In this document: positions 8,688 to 16,918 of the stretch, one piece after another | Layout of the letters: every line of letters begins with the position of its first letter | Numbering within the stretch: position 1 is the stretch's first letter | Source of the DNA: Caryophanales bacterium | GTDB lineage: Bacteria > Bacillota > Bacilli > Bacillales > Amphibacillaceae | Length of the DNA: 64,000 bases | Reading direction: 5' to 3' | Assembly: GCA_029257405.1 (NCBI GenBank) | Contig: JARIBO010000048.1 | Span: 35,234-99,233, forward strand | The notes under the pieces: model-generated | The model's database searches: none | What the model saw: only the letters and a program-made list of their open reading frames with translations | Told to the model about the DNA's origin: nothing | Translations under genes and position numbers: made by a program

Positions 8688-8716
8688 ATGCGCTGATTTT
8701 AATCAGCGCATTTTTT
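8688..8716. terminator. Intrinsic terminator overlapping the ogt 3' end
   Basis: An 11-bp stem (8688-8698 with 8701-8711) with A and T flanks. The last codons of the convergent ogt gene lie inside its right arm. Confidence 0.85.
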
Positions 8717-9221
8717 CATTGTTTTCAATTGCTAGAAGTTGTTTTTTTAAATTAATTCCAGATCTAAAGCCTGTTAAAGAGCCATCTTTTCCAATTACTC
8801 TGTGACAAGGAATAAAGATTAATAATGGATTTGCTCCAATTGCATTTGCTACAGCTCGAACAGCTTCTGGTCGATTAATTGCTTCAGCAATATCAGTATA
8901 ACTCGTCGTTTTTCCATAAGGGATTTTTAGTAGTGCATTCCACACCAAAAGTTGGAATTCACTACCGTTAATCGCAAGTGGTACATTAAAATCTTTTAAT
9001 TGATTACTTAAATATGCTTCAAGCTGCTTTTTAAAAGGTTCCATAAAAGCATCATTTTTAATTAAATTAAATGTCGGCAGACTGCGTTTAGTCCAGCTTG
9101 ATAATTCGGTTAAGGATTCTTCAGAGCTATCGACATAACATAACCCTCGTTCAGTAGCGGCTAAAATAAATGGACGCTCTAAAAGAGTTACTTCTGTGTA
9201 AAATAAATTTTTTCCACTCAT
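8703..9221 (-). CDS. ogt: Methylated-DNA--protein-cysteine methyltransferase
   Basis: 172 residues, standard for Ogt/AdaB. The PCHRVIG active site carries the methyl-acceptor cysteine, followed by GSLTGFRSG; the GKTTSYTDIAEAI and AVANAIGANP segments form the helix-turn-helix that contacts DNA. It transfers O6-alkyl groups from guanine to itself, irreversibly, in DNA repair. The ATG follows GAGGTGGG and overlaps the end of the HAD gene by four bases, so the two are translationally coupled. Confidence 0.93.
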   Translation of the reverse strand: MSGKNLFYTEVTLLERPFILAATERGLCYVDSSEESLTELSSWTKRSLPTFNLIKNDAFMEPFKKQLEAYLSNQLKDFNVPLAINGSEFQLLVWNALLKIPYGKTTSYTDIAEAINRPEAVRAVANAIGANPLLIFIPCHRVIGKDGSLTGFRSGINLKKQLLAIENNEKMR

Positions 9222-9889
9222 TTTCCCACCTCAATTATTTCCCAATTACGATTAATTGCAATTTTTCTTAAATCATCATCTGGATTTACTGCTACAGGAT
9301 TACCAACACGTTCTAATACAGATAAATCAGAAAAACTATCAGCATAAGCGAAACTGTTTTCCCAGTCTATAACTTTGTCTCTTAGGTATTCATTTATTTT
9401 TTTATTTTTCTTAGCGCCTTGAATATGTTCGAGATATTCTGTTTTATTAACCTCTCCATTTAAAATTGGAATATCTGTTCCAATTACAGTATCAAATGGA
9501 AATTCATCTGTAAAATGTGTTAATAAATTTGTATAGGCACCTGAAACAAGCATAGTATGAACATCTTCTTCATAATGTTTCTTAAAGCGATTAATTGTTA
9601 ATGGATTAAAATCTTTTCGCATATTTTTGGCAAGACTACCAAAAAAATCATTTAATTCTTTAATAGATAATCTATCTAAAGCGTTCATATAAAGTTGCAT
9701 CGAATAAGCACGCATTCGGTGAGTAGGATAAATTTTCAGCTTGTGACCAATATAAGGAGGTAAAATATCTCTAAAAAACTTCTTATATTCCTTTTGATAA
9801 TCAGGGTGTTCTTTTAAGTGTTGCATTAAGCTATTGAATGTTTCTTTTTCATATAAAGTACCATCAAAATCAAAAATTGCTACACGCAT
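9218..9889 (-). CDS. HAD superfamily IB phosphatase
   Basis: 223 residues. Motif I is IFDFDGTLYE, with the nucleophile Asp and acid-base Asp near residues 6 and 8. Motif II is LVSGAYTNLL. The C-terminal AYADSFSDLSVLE matches motif IV. A helical cap lies between motifs I and II, as in phosphoserine-phosphatase-like IB enzymes. The substrate is unknown. It lies 84 bases downstream of riboswitch-controlled thiT on the same strand and overlaps ogt by four bases, so a thiamine monophosphate phosphatase role is possible but only inferred. Confidence 0.85.
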   Translation of the reverse strand: MRVAIFDFDGTLYEKETFNSLMQHLKEHPDYQKEYKKFFRDILPPYIGHKLKIYPTHRMRAYSMQLYMNALDRLSIKELNDFFGSLAKNMRKDFNPLTINRFKKHYEEDVHTMLVSGAYTNLLTHFTDEFPFDTVIGTDIPILNGEVNKTEYLEHIQGAKKNKKINEYLRDKVIDWENSFAYADSFSDLSVLERVGNPVAVNPDDDLRKIAINRNWEIIEVGK

Positions 9890-9973
9890 ACGATCACCAT
9901 TTTCTTATTAGTATTAACTTAAATAATACACGTCAATTTATATTAAGGCAATCAGATATAGATTTGAGTGTAA

Positions 9974-10555
9974 TTAATTATTCTTATGTGCAGAAGTAAT
10001 CAAATGCGGAGCTGTAGAAATGAGTAAAACAAGTAAAACAGAACATGAAATTGCTGCACCAGTAAAGGTAATGCCGTTAGCAATTAAAGAAAAAATAATC
10101 GGTCCTTGTCCTGCCTCAAAAGCATATTCACTAAAGAACACAACGCCGGCAACAAAGTGCCAGAAATAACGTGCCGCCGCACCGACAATGACAGCAATAA
10201 CAATATAAAAAGCAGCTGTTCTCTTATCGTTACTTAATAAATTATTTTTAATTTTATTTGCAAAAAGCCCTGCAAATCCAACAAAAGAAAATGCAATGAA
10301 ATATTCAATGAAAGCTTGTAAAGGTGTTAAAATCCATGCATCTCCAAGAGCAATTTGCAAAATACCCCAAATAAACCCAGAAATAAACCCAGCTCTAACT
10401 CCCCATCTAAAAGCAATAATAAATATTGGAATCATTGCAAAAGAAATCGACATCGATGGATGTGGTTTAATTGAAGGTAACAAATCAAGTAACATCGCAA
10501 GAGCGGCAAAAATAGCAATTTCCAGTAATGTTTGTAACTTAAACCTTTTTTTCAT
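9974..10555 (-). CDS. thiT: Thiamine transporter ThiT (ECF substrate-binding membrane subunit)
   Basis: About 193 residues with six membrane helices. PSIKPHPSMSISFAMIPIF and FRWGVRAGFISGFIWG match ThiT, and W/Y-rich helices near the C-terminus supply the thiamine pocket. It works with a shared ECF energising module encoded elsewhere. The start is the ATG at 10555 after AAGGAGGAT. A TPP riboswitch lies just upstream and confirms the substrate. The ribosome site is inside a hairpin that should control translation. Confidence 0.93.
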   Translation of the reverse strand: MKKRFKLQTLLEIAIFAALAMLLDLLPSIKPHPSMSISFAMIPIFIIAFRWGVRAGFISGFIWGILQIALGDAWILTPLQAFIEYFIAFSFVGFAGLFANKIKNNLLSNDKRTAAFYIVIAVIVGAAARYFWHFVAGVVFFSEYAFEAGQGPIIFSLIANGITFTGAAISCSVLLVLLISTAPHLITSAHKNN

Positions 10556-10563
10556 AAAAAAAT

Positions 10564-10595
10564 CCTCCTTAAGTGTGTAACACACAAGTAGGAGG
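10564..10595 (-). promoter_or_regulatory. Shine-Dalgarno-sequestering hairpin of thiT
   Basis: On the minus strand CCTCCT (10590-10595 region) can pair with AAGGAGG, the thiT ribosome site, around a GTGTG/CACAC inner stem. This is the expression platform expected for a riboswitch acting on translation. No T-run terminator follows it. Confidence 0.75.
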
Positions 10596-10635
10596 TAGAG
10601 TAAATAAAAGTAGGTAAAACTACCCGTTATTTACC

Positions 10636-10716
10636 ACATCCCTACGTTAGTATTAACTAAACAGGTTCAAAGGGTCAGAATAGATTCTATCTCAGCGATA
10701 TACGCTCCCCTTGTGG
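10636..10716 (-). promoter_or_regulatory. TPP riboswitch (THI box)
   Basis: Read on the minus strand, the element shows the conserved blocks GGGGAGC, GCTGAGA, GACCCTTTGAACCTG and TTAATACTAACGTAGGGA in the canonical order of the thiamine pyrophosphate aptamer. It is directly upstream of thiT and should repress it when TPP is abundant. Confidence 0.96.
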
Positions 10717-10767
10717 TTACGATTCTTAATTTTAGAGTAACAGAAATTATAAAACATGCAAAGAGAT

Positions 10768-11664
10768 TTAATAAAGTTTATTCATAAAATCAATCAGAAG
10801 TTGTGTATTCGTGTTCATATATCCTGAATCGTGCCAAATAGCGGTAATGGAACTTTCCAGGTTAACTTCTTTTAAATCGAGTACTTTAATAAAGGGTGAT
10901 TTAACAAGTTCAATCATATCGTTGGGAATTAAGGTAACACCTAAATTATGAGAAATTAAGTTAGAAACAGTTAATAATTCAGATCCAGAACAAATTGTTT
11001 TTGGAGAGAATCCTGCTTGTGCACATGCTTCTTCAAGTAAATAATATAAAGATGTTGAAGTATCTTTATTATAATGTAGAAAAAAATCGTCTGCTAACTC
11101 GCTTAAATCAATTGAATCTAAGTGAGCTAAACGGTGTTTAGAAGAAACAATTGCTTTTACTTCTGAGCGACTAAATTCAGTTTGTGAAAGCTCGCTTGAA
11201 AATAAATTTGGTGTATGTTTAGATGACCGAATAAAGCCTAAATGACTCGTATGATTTTTGATTAGTTTGACGACTTCATTTGAAGTTGTTTCTGTAATTT
11301 CGAACTCTATTTCAGGATGAGCTTGATGCAGGTTTTCTAAAAACTCAGGCAAAAAAAGACTCGCAGCTGAGGGAATTGAAGCAATTTTAATTAAAGAAGG
11401 AAAACTAGCACCTTCAGTAATTTGATCCATCGTGCCTTTAATTTCATTTAAAGATGGAAGTGTTTTATTGTATAAAAATTTACCTTCTTCTGTAAGTGTT
11501 ACATTTCGAGTAGTCCGGTTGAGTAATTTTACGCCGAGTTGAGTTTCAAGAAGATGAATTTGCTGACTGATTCCTGGTTGAGAAACAAACAAGTTTTTTG
11601 ATGCTTTTGTAAAACTTAGTGTTTCTGCTACTTCAATAAAATAACGTAAAGAATTATAATTCAT
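10768..11664 (-). CDS. LysR family transcriptional regulator
   Basis: About 298 residues. The N-terminal winged helix MNYNSLRYFIEVAETLSFTK, followed by ASKNLFVSQPGISQQIHLLE, is diagnostic of LysR. A linker helix and a two-lobe effector domain (LIKIASIPSAAS onward) follow. The ATG at 11664 has a GAGGTTG ribosome site and matches the family N-terminus; an upstream ATG at 11715 would add 17 unlike residues. It is divergent from the antiporter at 11821 and probably controls it. The effector is unknown. Confidence 0.9.
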   Translation of the reverse strand: MNYNSLRYFIEVAETLSFTKASKNLFVSQPGISQQIHLLETQLGVKLLNRTTRNVTLTEEGKFLYNKTLPSLNEIKGTMDQITEGASFPSLIKIASIPSAASLFLPEFLENLHQAHPEIEFEITETTSNEVVKLIKNHTSHLGFIRSSKHTPNLFSSELSQTEFSRSEVKAIVSSKHRLAHLDSIDLSELADDFFLHYNKDTSTSLYYLLEEACAQAGFSPKTICSGSELLTVSNLISHNLGVTLIPNDMIELVKSPFIKVLDLKEVNLESSITAIWHDSGYMNTNTQLLIDFMNKLY

Positions 11665-11820
11665 TATTATCAACCTCATTATTTTAAAAATACATATGTT
11701 ACTATCATACAACAATACTTATAAAAATAGTTAATAAAAACAGTAAATATTTGTCTTTCCCGCTTTAGCGTGGTAAAGTAGTTTATGTGATGAATTTAAT
11801 TATAAAAGGATGGGTTTATT

Positions 11821-13143
11821 TTGTTTAACGCAGTTGTTATTAGTGTACTTGTCATGGTTATCTTAAGTTTGCTTAGAATTAATGTTATTTTTGCTTTGCT
11901 GATGGCAGCATTAACAGCGGGGATTATGTCGGGTATGAGTTTTAGTGAATCAACAAAAATACTAATAGACGGGATGGCAAATCAATCTGGAACGGCTCTT
12001 AGTTATGTTTTGTTAGGTATTTTTGCAGTGATGATTGGTATGTCAGGTATAACAACGATTTTGGTAAACAAAATGTTAACTCTTTTTTCAGGAAAAAGAA
12101 CAATTCTTGTTTTATCAATTGCTGGAATTGCAATTTTTTCACAAAACTTAATTCCAGTTCATATAGCATTTATTCCAATTTTAATTCCACCTTTATTAGG
12201 TTTATTCGATAAATTACAAATTGATCGCCGCGCTGTTGCCGCAGCTCTGACATTTGGTTTAAAATTCCCTTATATTACCATACCTGTTGGATTTGGTCTT
12301 ATATTCCAAGGAATTATTAAAGATGAAATGATCGACAATGGAATGCAAATAACGTCTAATGAAGTAACTCAAGCAATGATATTCCCGGGGACGGCAATGA
12401 TTATTGGTTTACTTGTCGCTGTACTAATTACATATCGTAAAAAACGCATAGCAAAATCAGTTGTCGATTATCAAACGCAAGATATAGATATGGCAGATAG
12501 TATTGCTGAGAAAAAAGAAGTAGTTTTTAATTATATGCATTTCTTTACGATTATCGCAATTATTGCAGCATTAGCAGTGCAATTGATAACTAAATCGCTT
12601 GTTTTAGGAGCGCTTGCTGGTATCATTATTATGTTTGCAACAAGAGTGGTTAAATTTTATCAAGGAGACAAAGTAGTTAACGAAGGTATCGGTATGATGG
12701 GGATGATTGCATTTGTCATGTTAATTGCCTCAGGTTACGCGAAAGTACTTACCGAGTCAGGTGCAGTTAATGAACTTGTAGAAATGACATTGAACTTTAC
12801 AGGAGACTCTAAATTTATTATTGCAGTGCTACTTTTAGGAGTAGGTCTAGTGATAACTATGGGAATAGGTACATCGTTTGGTACAATTCCTATTTTAGCA
12901 GCCCTATATATTCCAGTACTAACAGCAGCAGGGATGTCTCCTTTAGCTAGTGCAGCTTTAATAGGTACTGCAGCTGCTTTAGGTGACGCAGGAAGCCCAG
13001 CATCAGATTCAACACTTGGTCCAACAGCGGGTCTTAATTACGACGGAAAGCACCACCATATTTGGGATACATGTGTACCTACGTTTTTACACTATAATAT
13101 ACCTTTATTTATTATTGGAGTTATTGCAGCAATGGTTTTATAA
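11821..13143 (+). CDS. Na+/H+ antiporter family (YuiF-like) membrane transporter
   Basis: 440 residues with about eleven membrane segments. FSQNLIPVHIAFIPILIPP and, near the C-terminus, GDAGSPASDSTLGPTAGLN are characteristic of the YuiF-type branch of the ion transporter superfamily. Related proteins are annotated as Na+/H+ antiporters and some import amino acids, so the substrate is uncertain. The start is TTG at 11821 after AAAGGATGG. It is divergent from the LysR gene, 156 bases away, which suggests a regulator-target pair. Confidence 0.82.
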   Translation: MFNAVVISVLVMVILSLLRINVIFALLMAALTAGIMSGMSFSESTKILIDGMANQSGTALSYVLLGIFAVMIGMSGITTILVNKMLTLFSGKRTILVLSIAGIAIFSQNLIPVHIAFIPILIPPLLGLFDKLQIDRRAVAAALTFGLKFPYITIPVGFGLIFQGIIKDEMIDNGMQITSNEVTQAMIFPGTAMIIGLLVAVLITYRKKRIAKSVVDYQTQDIDMADSIAEKKEVVFNYMHFFTIIAIIAALAVQLITKSLVLGALAGIIIMFATRVVKFYQGDKVVNEGIGMMGMIAFVMLIASGYAKVLTESGAVNELVEMTLNFTGDSKFIIAVLLLGVGLVITMGIGTSFGTIPILAALYIPVLTAAGMSPLASAALIGTAAALGDAGSPASDSTLGPTAGLNYDGKHHHIWDTCVPTFLHYNIPLFIIGVIAAMVL

Positions 13144-13153
13144 AATACTTCAT

Positions 13154-13189
13154 ACCGCTTATTCTACTGTAGAATGAGCGGTTTTTTTT
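13154..13189. terminator. Intrinsic terminator between convergent genes
   Basis: ACCGCT and AGCGGT arms with an inner TTCT/AGAA extension (13154-13182) are followed by a run of T. The end of the EamA gene lies inside it. Confidence 0.8.
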
Positions 13190-14049
13190 ATGTTTTTTTG
13201 AGGCATCCAATTAGCAAAGAAAATTCCTATAAAAATAAATCCACCACCTAGCATAACGTACCAATGAATCGTTTCATTGAGCAAGAGGGCACCAGATAAA
13301 ACGCCGAAGAAGGGTGCCAGAAATAAAAAAGCACTTGTTTTACCAGGGTCACCAGTTTGGAGAAGGTAAAACCAGATGGCAAATTGTATGACAGAAGCCA
13401 TAATAGCAAGCCATAAAAGAATAGTGATCGAACTTAGATTAGGTATAAAAAACACAGTTTCCAAAAAGAAACTACTGATAAATAAAATGAGCCCACCAAA
13501 CAACATTTGATAGGCAGTGAGTACCCATACGTCGATTTTCATTCCCCATGTTTTAATTAATAAAGTTCCAATTGCCCAAGAAATTGCAGAACCAAAACCA
13601 AGTATTGTACCAGTTTTAATTGATAAATGGGCTCCAAAAGTAATAAATACGCCGATAAAACCTATACTAACGCCAAACCATTGTAATTTACGGTAGTGAT
13701 GTTTTAAAAATATCGTCCCGAAAATAACAACAAGCAGTGGATTCATAAAGGTGAGAATAGACGATTCACCAGCAGTAATCGTTTTTAAGCTAACAAAAAT
13801 ACATCCCATTACACCTGCTGTTTGGAAAGCTCCAATCATGAAAATTTTTCCCCAACTTCTGAAATCTTTTGGATGAGGTCGTTTTAATAGGTAAACAATT
13901 ATCCCCATAAACACTCCAGCAATTGTAAATCTTAAGGCAACAAGCATAATTGGTGATGCATAGTCGAGTCCTATTTTACCAATAGCAAAAGCCGATCCCA
14001 TAAGTGATGTAGTTAAGATAACTAAAAAACTATAAGTAAATTTATTCAT
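13159..14049 (-). CDS. EamA/DMT family transporter
   Basis: About 296 residues with ten membrane helices formed by two EamA repeats (roughly 8-140 and 150-285). LRFTIAGVFMGI in the first repeat and NETIHWYVMLGGGFIFIGI in the second are typical. Drug/metabolite transporters of this kind usually export small metabolites; the substrate is unknown. The ATG at 14049 is ten bases after AGGTGG. The GTG at 14064 overlaps that site and was rejected. Confidence 0.87.
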   Translation of the reverse strand: MNKFTYSFLVILTTSLMGSAFAIGKIGLDYASPIMLVALRFTIAGVFMGIIVYLLKRPHPKDFRSWGKIFMIGAFQTAGVMGCIFVSLKTITAGESSILTFMNPLLVVIFGTIFLKHHYRKLQWFGVSIGFIGVFITFGAHLSIKTGTILGFGSAISWAIGTLLIKTWGMKIDVWVLTAYQMLFGGLILFISSFFLETVFFIPNLSSITILLWLAIMASVIQFAIWFYLLQTGDPGKTSAFLFLAPFFGVLSGALLLNETIHWYVMLGGGFIFIGIFFANWMPQKNIKKTAHSTVE

Positions 14050-14126
14050 AAAAAATTTCACCACCTAAAAGTATACGCTTACAAACAAGTGAAATTACTA
14101 TAACAAATATAGGTAAACAAAGATAT

Positions 14127-14158
14127 AAAAAACTAGATTAAGATTAATCTAGTTTTTT
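14127..14158. terminator. Terminator of the SMR operon
   Basis: A perfect 14-bp stem (14127-14140 with 14145-14158) with a 4-base loop. It ends in T on the minus strand directly after the second SMR gene. Confidence 0.88.
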
Positions 14159-14471
14159 AAGAAACAGCTTTGAGTCCAGTGACTCCAGCAATTATTGCGA
14201 CTAGGCTTAGGATTCTGAAAATGTTTTTTGATTCTCCAAAAAGTACCATGTTCATAATCACAGCTCCAGCTGTGCCAAAACCAATAAATACAGCGTATGC
14301 GATACTGACTGTTAAATAATTAAATGAAAAATATAAAAAAGCAAATGAAGCTGAAAGCCCTCCGTAATAAACAAACCAAGTAAGTAAGTTTCGTTGTCTA
14401 TTATATAAATTGAGCCCATAAACGCCAACTAACTCAGATATAGTAGCTAAAAAAATTAGTAACCAACCCAT
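14157..14471 (-). CDS. Small multidrug resistance (SMR) family subunit, 104 aa
   Basis: 104 residues, four membrane helices. The membrane glutamate of the family is in TISELVGVYGLN (near residue 13), and the GFGTAGAVIMNMVLFGE segment forms the helix-3/4 packing region. SMR proteins exchange protons for cationic compounds as dual-topology or heterodimeric pairs. The ATG overlaps the stop of the partner gene by one base, so the two are co-translated and probably form a heterodimer of the YkkCD type. No guanidine riboswitch is visible, so the substrate is open. Confidence 0.88.
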   Translation of the reverse strand: MGWLLIFLATISELVGVYGLNLYNRQRNLLTWFVYYGGLSASFAFLYFSFNYLTVSIAYAVFIGFGTAGAVIMNMVLFGESKNIFRILSLVAIIAGVTGLKAVS

Positions 14472-14812
14472 TATTTAGCCACCGTCTTTTCTTTTGGTTT
14501 ATAATCAGATAAATTAAGCCCAATAACCCCAATTAAAACAATGGCAATAAAAAATAATTTATCTGGTGTAATTTCAACGTTGAATAAATAAGCGTCCATT
14601 AATACTGTGCCAATTGTTCCTGCAGCTGCAAAAATAGCATAGACTGTACCTGTAGGCAATCCTTGACAAGCTTTAGCTAAAAATTGTAAATCAAAATAAA
14701 TAAATGTAAGTATAAAAATCCAATGCCACCATTCACTCGCAACATTAAACCCATAAAGCCAAATAAGTTCAAACAAACTTGTTAAAAAAACGTAAAACCA
14801 TGCTTTATTCAT
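14471..14812 (-). CDS. SMR family subunit, 113 aa, partner of the downstream gene
   Basis: 113 residues, four helices, with the conserved glutamate in SLFELIWLYGFN and the TGTVYAIFAAAGTIGTV segment typical of the family. The hydrophilic tail KPKEKTVAK is longer than in the partner, which may set membrane orientation. It is first in a two-gene operon with a good promoter at 14867-14895 and an AAGGAG ribosome site. Paired SMR genes usually act as obligate heterodimers. Confidence 0.88.
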   Translation of the reverse strand: MNKAWFYVFLTSLFELIWLYGFNVASEWWHWIFILTFIYFDLQFLAKACQGLPTGTVYAIFAAAGTIGTVLMDAYLFNVEITPDKLFFIAIVLIGVIGLNLSDYKPKEKTVAK

Positions 14813-14829
14813 AAGTAACTCCTTAATAT

Positions 14830-14847
14830 AATCAATAATAATTGATT
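14830..14847. promoter_or_regulatory. Inverted repeat, operator candidate of the SMR operon
   Basis: AATCAAT (14830-14836) and ATTGATT (14841-14847) form a perfect 7-bp dyad between the promoter and the ribosome site of the SMR pair. It could be a repressor site; no regulator gene is adjacent. Confidence 0.35.
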
Positions 14848-14866
14848 AATTTTCATTGACTAACCT

Positions 14867-14895
14867 ATATTAGCTATTTAAATTTACCGTGTCAA
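14867..14895 (-). promoter_or_regulatory. Sigma-A-type promoter of the SMR operon
   Basis: On the minus strand TTGACA (14890-14895), a 17-base spacer and TAATAT (14867-14872) form a near-consensus promoter about 55 bases upstream of the first SMR gene. Confidence 0.7.
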
Positions 14896-15096
14896 TAAAA
14901 TTACTTTAAAATGACCATCAAAATATAATTTTGTACATATAGATGTAATTTATTGAAAGAATCTGTGTTTATAGCTACTATTGAGTAGGTATGTTAACTC
15001 ATGATTTATTTAATTTAAGCATATGTCAATATTAGAATGTATAACTTTACCGTGGTACAATGAAGTGTGATTATTAAAGAGATAGATTAGAAAGAG

Positions 15097-16008
15097 ATGT
15101 GGTTGAGATTGGAATTAAATAAACAAAATACTTTATCATATAAAGAATTTTTCATAGACTTTAAAAGGCTTGTTAAAGGGATAGTATTGTTAGCAAATGT
15201 TTCACCAGTAATTGTTGGATTTTGGCTTGCGATACACTTTAGCGGAGCAGATTTTATTATGCACTGGGAAACATTTTTAATTGTAACGATTGGGAGTATG
15301 TTTGTCATTGCTGGAGCTTTGATGTTAAATAATTGGTATGAAGTTGATCTAGATAAAGAAATGATTCGAACTCAATATAGACCAACTGTAACAGGTCACT
15401 TTTCTTTAAAAATGGTTTTGTGGTTAGGGATTAGTTTTTCAATTATTGGATTAATAATTATTTCAATGACGACATGGGAAGCTGCGCTTTATGCATTCTT
15501 AGGTTGGTTTACTTATGTTGTTTTATATACATTTTGGTCAAAGAGAAAATATACATTAAACACTATAATTGGGAGTGTTTCAGGTGCATTTACACCACTC
15601 ATTGGGTGGGCTGCTATTACATCAGCTAACCACATTGTTCCAATCGTATTATTTGTGATTTTATTCTTATGGCAAATACCTCATACATTTGCAATTGCAA
15701 TGAGACGTTATGATGAATATAAAGCTGCAGGCGTACCAATGTTGCCTGTTGTTTATGGTATGGAAATGACAAAACGTCAATCATTTGTTTATGTTTTATT
15801 ATTATTCCCGTTACCATTCTTTTTAGGAACGTTAGGTACATCATTTTTAATTATTGCAACAATAATGAATGTGATCTGGATTGTAATTTCTATAAAGGGT
15901 TTCTTCATGAAAGACAATATCAAGTGGGCTAATCAAATGTTTTATTATTCGCTTACTTATTTAACCATTGTTTTTGGTGGTATGATTATCGTTACACTAT
16001 GGTCGTAA
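15097..16008 (+). CDS. ctaB: Protohaem IX farnesyltransferase (haem O synthase)
   Basis: 303 residues with about nine membrane helices. The prenyltransferase signature is NNWYEVDLDKEMIRTQYRP, with the Asp residues that bind diphosphate-magnesium, and a second acidic motif lies in RRYDEYKAAGVPMLP. It adds a farnesyl group to haem B to give haem O for terminal oxidases. No ctaA or oxidase gene is next to it. The ATG at 15097 has only a weak GAAAGAG ribosome site; a TTG a few codons later is an alternative. A PurC-like gene follows after 16 bases. Confidence 0.88.
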   Translation: MWLRLELNKQNTLSYKEFFIDFKRLVKGIVLLANVSPVIVGFWLAIHFSGADFIMHWETFLIVTIGSMFVIAGALMLNNWYEVDLDKEMIRTQYRPTVTGHFSLKMVLWLGISFSIIGLIIISMTTWEAALYAFLGWFTYVVLYTFWSKRKYTLNTIIGSVSGAFTPLIGWAAITSANHIVPIVLFVILFLWQIPHTFAIAMRRYDEYKAAGVPMLPVVYGMEMTKRQSFVYVLLLFPLPFFLGTLGTSFLIIATIMNVIWIVISIKGFFMKDNIKWANQMFYYSLTYLTIVFGGMIIVTLWS

Positions 16009-16024
16009 ATACGGAGGGGAAAAA

Positions 16025-16705
16025 ATGAATCTCATATATGAAGGAAAGACTAAAGATGTATATCGTCTAGAAGATAGTACAATCAAACTAAAATTTAAAG
16101 ATGATGTTACTGGAGAAGACGGTGTTTTTGATCCAGGTGCAAACACTGTAGGATTAACGTTAGCAGGAGCAGGTAAGTCAGGGTTAAAGGTGTCAAAATA
16201 TTTTTTTGAAAAATTAAAAGACGCTCACATTCCTACTCATTATCTAAGTGCTGATTTAGAAGATTGTTCAATGCATGTTAAAGATGCAAAAATGTTTGGA
16301 AATGGTTTAGAAGTGATTTGTCGATATAAAGCAGTTGGTAGTTTTTATCGTAGATATGGTCAATATTGTAAAGAAGGACAAGCGTTAGAAGAATTCATTG
16401 AAGTAACTTTAAAAGACGATAAAAGAAATGACCCGCCAATTTCAAAAGATGCGCTTGTCATGTTAAATATTTTGACCGCATCAGAATATGAAGCAATGAA
16501 AGAGCTAACAAAGAAAGTATCGCAAATCGTAAAAGCAGAGTTAAATAAAAAGAACCTTGAGCTTTACGATATCAAATTAGAGTTTGGTAAAAATGAACAA
16601 AATGAAATTATGTTAATCGATGAAGTATCTGGTGGTAATATGCGCGTGTATAAAGAAGATGAATATATAGAACCACTTAAGCTTGAATCGCTCCTTTTTG
16701 ATTAA
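16025..16705 (+). CDS. SAICAR synthase (PurC) family protein, stand-alone paralogue
   Basis: 226 residues. The opening LIYEGKTKDVYRLED is the glycine-rich nucleotide-binding start of SAICAR synthase, and IPTHYL, EVICRYKAVGSF and NDPPISKDAL match family blocks. PurC joins aspartate to CAIR in purine synthesis. The late block that in typical PurC reads IDEISPDTCR is here IDEVSGGNMRVY, and no other pur gene is nearby. It follows ctaB by 16 bases with a GGAGGGG ribosome site. It may be a second PurC or a ligase with another substrate. Family sure, substrate not. Confidence 0.8.
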   Translation: MNLIYEGKTKDVYRLEDSTIKLKFKDDVTGEDGVFDPGANTVGLTLAGAGKSGLKVSKYFFEKLKDAHIPTHYLSADLEDCSMHVKDAKMFGNGLEVICRYKAVGSFYRRYGQYCKEGQALEEFIEVTLKDDKRNDPPISKDALVMLNILTASEYEAMKELTKKVSQIVKAELNKKNLELYDIKLEFGKNEQNEIMLIDEVSGGNMRVYKEDEYIEPLKLESLLFD

Positions 16706-16715
16706 GAGAAACCGC

Positions 16716-16744
16716 TTGCACAATTTTAAAAAAGAAGGTATAAT
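16716..16744 (+). promoter_or_regulatory. Sigma-A-type promoter of the CoA-transferase gene
   Basis: TTGCAC (16716-16721), a 17-base spacer and a perfect TATAAT (16739-16744). Transcription would start near 16751 and leave an untranslated leader of about 165 bases. Confidence 0.75.
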
Positions 16745-16918
16745 TTAAGTCAGAATGTAAAAAAATTCAATGTTGAATAAAAGTAACTGAGAGCCTTGAA
16801 ATGTTAATTGAGTATTCGAAATCTTCTTTTCAAGCAAAATCATATGATGTAACAAATTTTAATTGGTATCATTAATTTTATAATAACCATTACCAAAAAC
16901 TATTATGAGGTGATTTTA

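Noticed and set aside
14813..15096. Guanidine-I (ykkC) riboswitch upstream of the SMR pair
   Set aside because: The gap is AT-rich with a plain promoter and a small dyad; no ykkC conserved blocks are visible.
16910..16912. GTG start here, and similar upstream GTGs at 2009, 4727, 14064, 22869, 33789, 42572, 49967 and 52285
   Set aside because: In each case the GTG lies within or directly against the Shine-Dalgarno sequence (GGAGGTG-like), so the next in-frame start at normal spacing is the likely one.
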